Shown piece by piece: positions 62,333 to 64,000 of a DNA stretch of 64,000 nt. Below the pieces are notes generated by a model that saw nothing but the letters and a program-made list of their open reading frames with translations, had not been told where the DNA came from and did no database searches. Both the position numbers and the translations under genes were made by a program. Each line of letters opens with the position of its first letter. Position 1 is the stretch's first letter. The stretch is taken from the NCBI GenBank assembly GCA_016195985.1, contig JACPYP010000011.1, positions 248,001 to 312,000 on the forward strand, in the 5' to 3' direction. This stretch comes from Acidobacteriota bacterium (GTDB lineage Bacteria > Acidobacteriota > Holophagae > Holophagales > Holophagaceae).

Positions 62333-62351
62333 ATTAACTTGCGTTAACAAT
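62333..62351. repeat. Third copy of the AT-rich element
   Basis: ATTAACTTGCGTTAACAAT shares the exact 10-mer CGTTAACAAT and the flanking ATTAA with the copy at 52596-52613. It lies about 80 bases before the wza-like start, suggesting a second promoter inside the locus. Confidence 0.5.
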
Positions 62352-62414
62352 CGATTTAGCGATAACGTAATACCACTCCTTTCCTTCGGTCATGGTGCTT
62401 CGGGAGCCCCCCTC

Positions 62415-63620
62415 ATGGAGATCGGCATGTCCCAGTCCCTGAACCTCACATCCTCCTGCGCATCCGTTCCCACCCCTGCGCGCCGACACGCCGGTGCCGG
62501 GCGCCTCGGCCTGAGTGCCGCCCTGGGCCCCATCCTGGGATCGGTCCTGCTGCTCGCCGCCTGCACCTCGCCCGGCATGAAGCTGAACATGAAGCCCGGT
62601 TCCCGGCCCACCACCACCAGCGTCAACGGGCTGAACCTCACCCTCCAGCCGCTGGACCCCCAGGCGGCGCCCTTCCGCGCTCCCCGCGCCACGGACCCCG
62701 CCACCCTCAGCGCCCTCCTGGTGGACAAGGTGCCGCCCTACCGCGTGGGCCCCCAGGATGTCCTTCTGATCACGGTCTGGGACCACCCCGAGATCACCCT
62801 GCCCCTGGGGCAGTTCCGCACGGATGCTGCCACCGGCATGGTGATCGACGAGGAAGGTTTCCTCTACTTCCCCTACATCGGCAAAATCAAGATCAGCGGA
62901 CAAACCATTTCCCAGGTGCGCGAGACCCTCACGACCCAGCTCGCCAAGGTGTTGCAGAAGCCCCAGGTGGACGTGAAGGTGGTGGCCTACCGTTCCCAAA
63001 AGGTCTACGTGGGCGGCGAGGTCAAGAATCCGGCCGTCTACAACGTGACGGACGTGCCCTTCACCTTGGCCGAGGCCGTGAACCGGGCCGGCGGCTTCCT
63101 CGCCAGCGCCGACGACAGCCGTCTGGTCCTCACCCGCGGCGACAAGTCCTGGCGCCTGGATTTCCAGTCCCTCCTCGGAGGCGGCAACCGCATCGGGCAG
63201 ATCCTCCTGAAGGATGGAGATTCCCTGCACGTGCCGAACAGCCTGGAAGAGCCCATCTACCTGATGGGCGAGCTGGTGAAGCCCGGAACCCTGCCCATGG
63301 TCCACGGGAATCTGTCCTTGGCCAAGGCCATTTCCGACGCGGGCGGCATCCTGGGCACCAGCGCCGACGCCCGTTCCATCTACGTCATCCGCCAGGGCGG
63401 CGCCGCCAATGCCGTCGACGTCTTCCACCTGGACGCCCGCAACCCGACCGCCATGGTGCTGGCCGACCATTTCGCCCTGAACCCCAGGGACATTGTCTAC
63501 GTCGACGCGGGCACCCTCGTCCGGTTCAACCGAGTCATGAACCTGCTGGCGCCCTCGATCACGGCGGTCACCTCCACCGCGCTCACGGCGGCCGAAGTCC
63601 GCTACTCCTTCAAAAAATAA
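62415..63620 (+). CDS. Wza-like polysaccharide export lipoprotein
   Basis: A 401-residue outer-membrane export protein. A signal sequence ends in the lipobox LLLAAC at about residue 51. A poly_export domain follows (YRVGPQDVLLITVWDHPEITLP, FLYFPYIGKIKISGQTISQVRETL), then SLBB domains (KVYVGGEVKNPAVYNVTDVP; PIYLMGELVKPGTLPMVHGN). It should form the outer-membrane channel for the glycan made by this locus. Two starts are possible, 62415 and 62427; both have a Shine-Dalgarno-like sequence. Confidence 0.92.
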   Translation: MEIGMSQSLNLTSSCASVPTPARRHAGAGRLGLSAALGPILGSVLLLAACTSPGMKLNMKPGSRPTTTSVNGLNLTLQPLDPQAAPFRAPRATDPATLSALLVDKVPPYRVGPQDVLLITVWDHPEITLPLGQFRTDAATGMVIDEEGFLYFPYIGKIKISGQTISQVRETLTTQLAKVLQKPQVDVKVVAYRSQKVYVGGEVKNPAVYNVTDVPFTLAEAVNRAGGFLASADDSRLVLTRGDKSWRLDFQSLLGGGNRIGQILLKDGDSLHVPNSLEEPIYLMGELVKPGTLPMVHGNLSLAKAISDAGGILGTSADARSIYVIRQGGAANAVDVFHLDARNPTAMVLADHFALNPRDIVYVDAGTLVRFNRVMNLLAPSITAVTSTALTAAEVRYSFKK

Positions 63621-63695
63621 TGCTAGGATCCGAGAAGCCAGGGGGCAGCCGACCCTCGGTGGTTCTCCATCCGTGAGCCGAGACACTTGAAAACC

Positions 63696-64000
63696 ATGCC
63701 GATGTTCAAGTCCATCCTGGTCCTTTGCGAGGGCAACCACTGCCGCAGCCCCATCGCGGAGGCTCTGTTCCGGGAATCCCTCCCCCCAGGCATCAGGGTC
63801 GAATCCGCCGGCCTCCGGGCCATGGTGGGCGCCCATCCCCATCCGGAAGTCCTGCATCTGATGGCCGCCGTGGGAATCAACATCTCCGGCCACCGGGGCC
63901 GGCAGCTCACGAAATCCATGGGATTGGCCGCCGACCTCATTCTGGTCATGGATCAGGAACAGAAGGAACACTGCAGCAGGATGGTTCCCGGCACCCGGGG
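63696..64000 (+). CDS. Low-molecular-weight protein tyrosine phosphatase, Wzb-like (3' truncated)
   Basis: The frame runs off the window after about 101 residues. Near the N-terminus it has the CX5R active-site loop CEGNHCRSPIAEAL, followed by VESAGLRAMVGAHPHPEV and ILVMDQEQKEH, matching low-molecular-weight phosphatases. Next to a Wza-like gene it is most likely the Wzb partner that dephosphorylates a Wzc-type tyrosine kinase controlling polymer length. The ATG at 63702 is an alternative start. The missing C-terminal part should contain the catalytic Asp. Confidence 0.88.
   Translation, partial: MPMFKSILVLCEGNHCRSPIAEALFRESLPPGIRVESAGLRAMVGAHPHPEVLHLMAAVGINISGHRGRQLTKSMGLAADLILVMDQEQKEHCSRMVPGTR

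Overview
The window is about two-thirds G+C and densely coded on both strands. It looks like a chromosomal segment of a Gram-negative, metabolically versatile bacterium, most likely an acidobacterium of the Holophagae/Geothrix type. This placement is an inference from gene content: class II B12-dependent ribonucleotide reductase, tricorn-type protease, butyrate-type acyl-phosphate enzymes, CxxCH outer-membrane proteins, and PilZ, GGDEF and roadblock signalling proteins. No 16S rRNA or other taxonomic anchor is present. I see no insertion sequence, prophage, CRISPR array or tRNA.

Region by region: 1-8.2 kb holds the C-terminal part of glutamate synthase (gltB), a minus-strand run (DUF2914, DUF481, DUF421, SPL-type radical SAM), the coupled heme pair hemH-hemY, and a TIGR02757 protein with an Fe-S loop. 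8.2-12.3 kb holds the SRP RNA (minus strand) and nrdJ, whose promoter carries an NrdR-like palindrome. 12.3-18.4 kb is mixed housekeeping: cNMP-binding protein, NudC, a DUF4386 gene broken by one amber codon, a BNR/MoaD-like pair and malate dehydrogenase. 18.5-30.2 kb is rich in signalling: a propeller diguanylate cyclase, PilZ, a HEAT protein, a Ser/Thr kinase with an HLD catalytic loop, and a MocR regulator lacking the PLP lysine. 30.3-41.4 kb holds a tricorn-like protease, ilvA behind an isoleucine-rich leader peptide and attenuator, rsmE-GNAT-tfoX, ptb, a lanthipeptide-type precursor peptide without modification enzymes nearby, and a fused phosphate acyltransferase-butyrate kinase.

41.6-52.5 kb holds a flotillin, a TlpA-like thioredoxin, a TPR protein, and a minus-strand block running DUF4388-roadblock, roadblock, Cache-HAMP sensor, CxxCH outer-membrane barrel, monoheme cytochrome c. 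After it come a class II aldolase with mtnA, pointing to 5'-deoxynucleoside or methylthioribose salvage, and a SpoU-type RNA methyltransferase.

52.6-64.0 kb is one plus-strand surface-polysaccharide locus: a FlaA1/CapD-type nucleotide-sugar dehydratase, acyl carrier protein, AMP-forming ligase, AsnB, NadE-like synthetase, SGNH-like lipoprotein, HemK-like methyltransferase, hexapeptide acyltransferase, Wza-like export lipoprotein and a Wzb-like phosphatase that runs off the end. The central genes overlap or nearly abut, so they probably form one pathway. I infer that an acid activated on the carrier protein is amidated and used to decorate an exported glycan. This is the best candidate here for an undescribed system.
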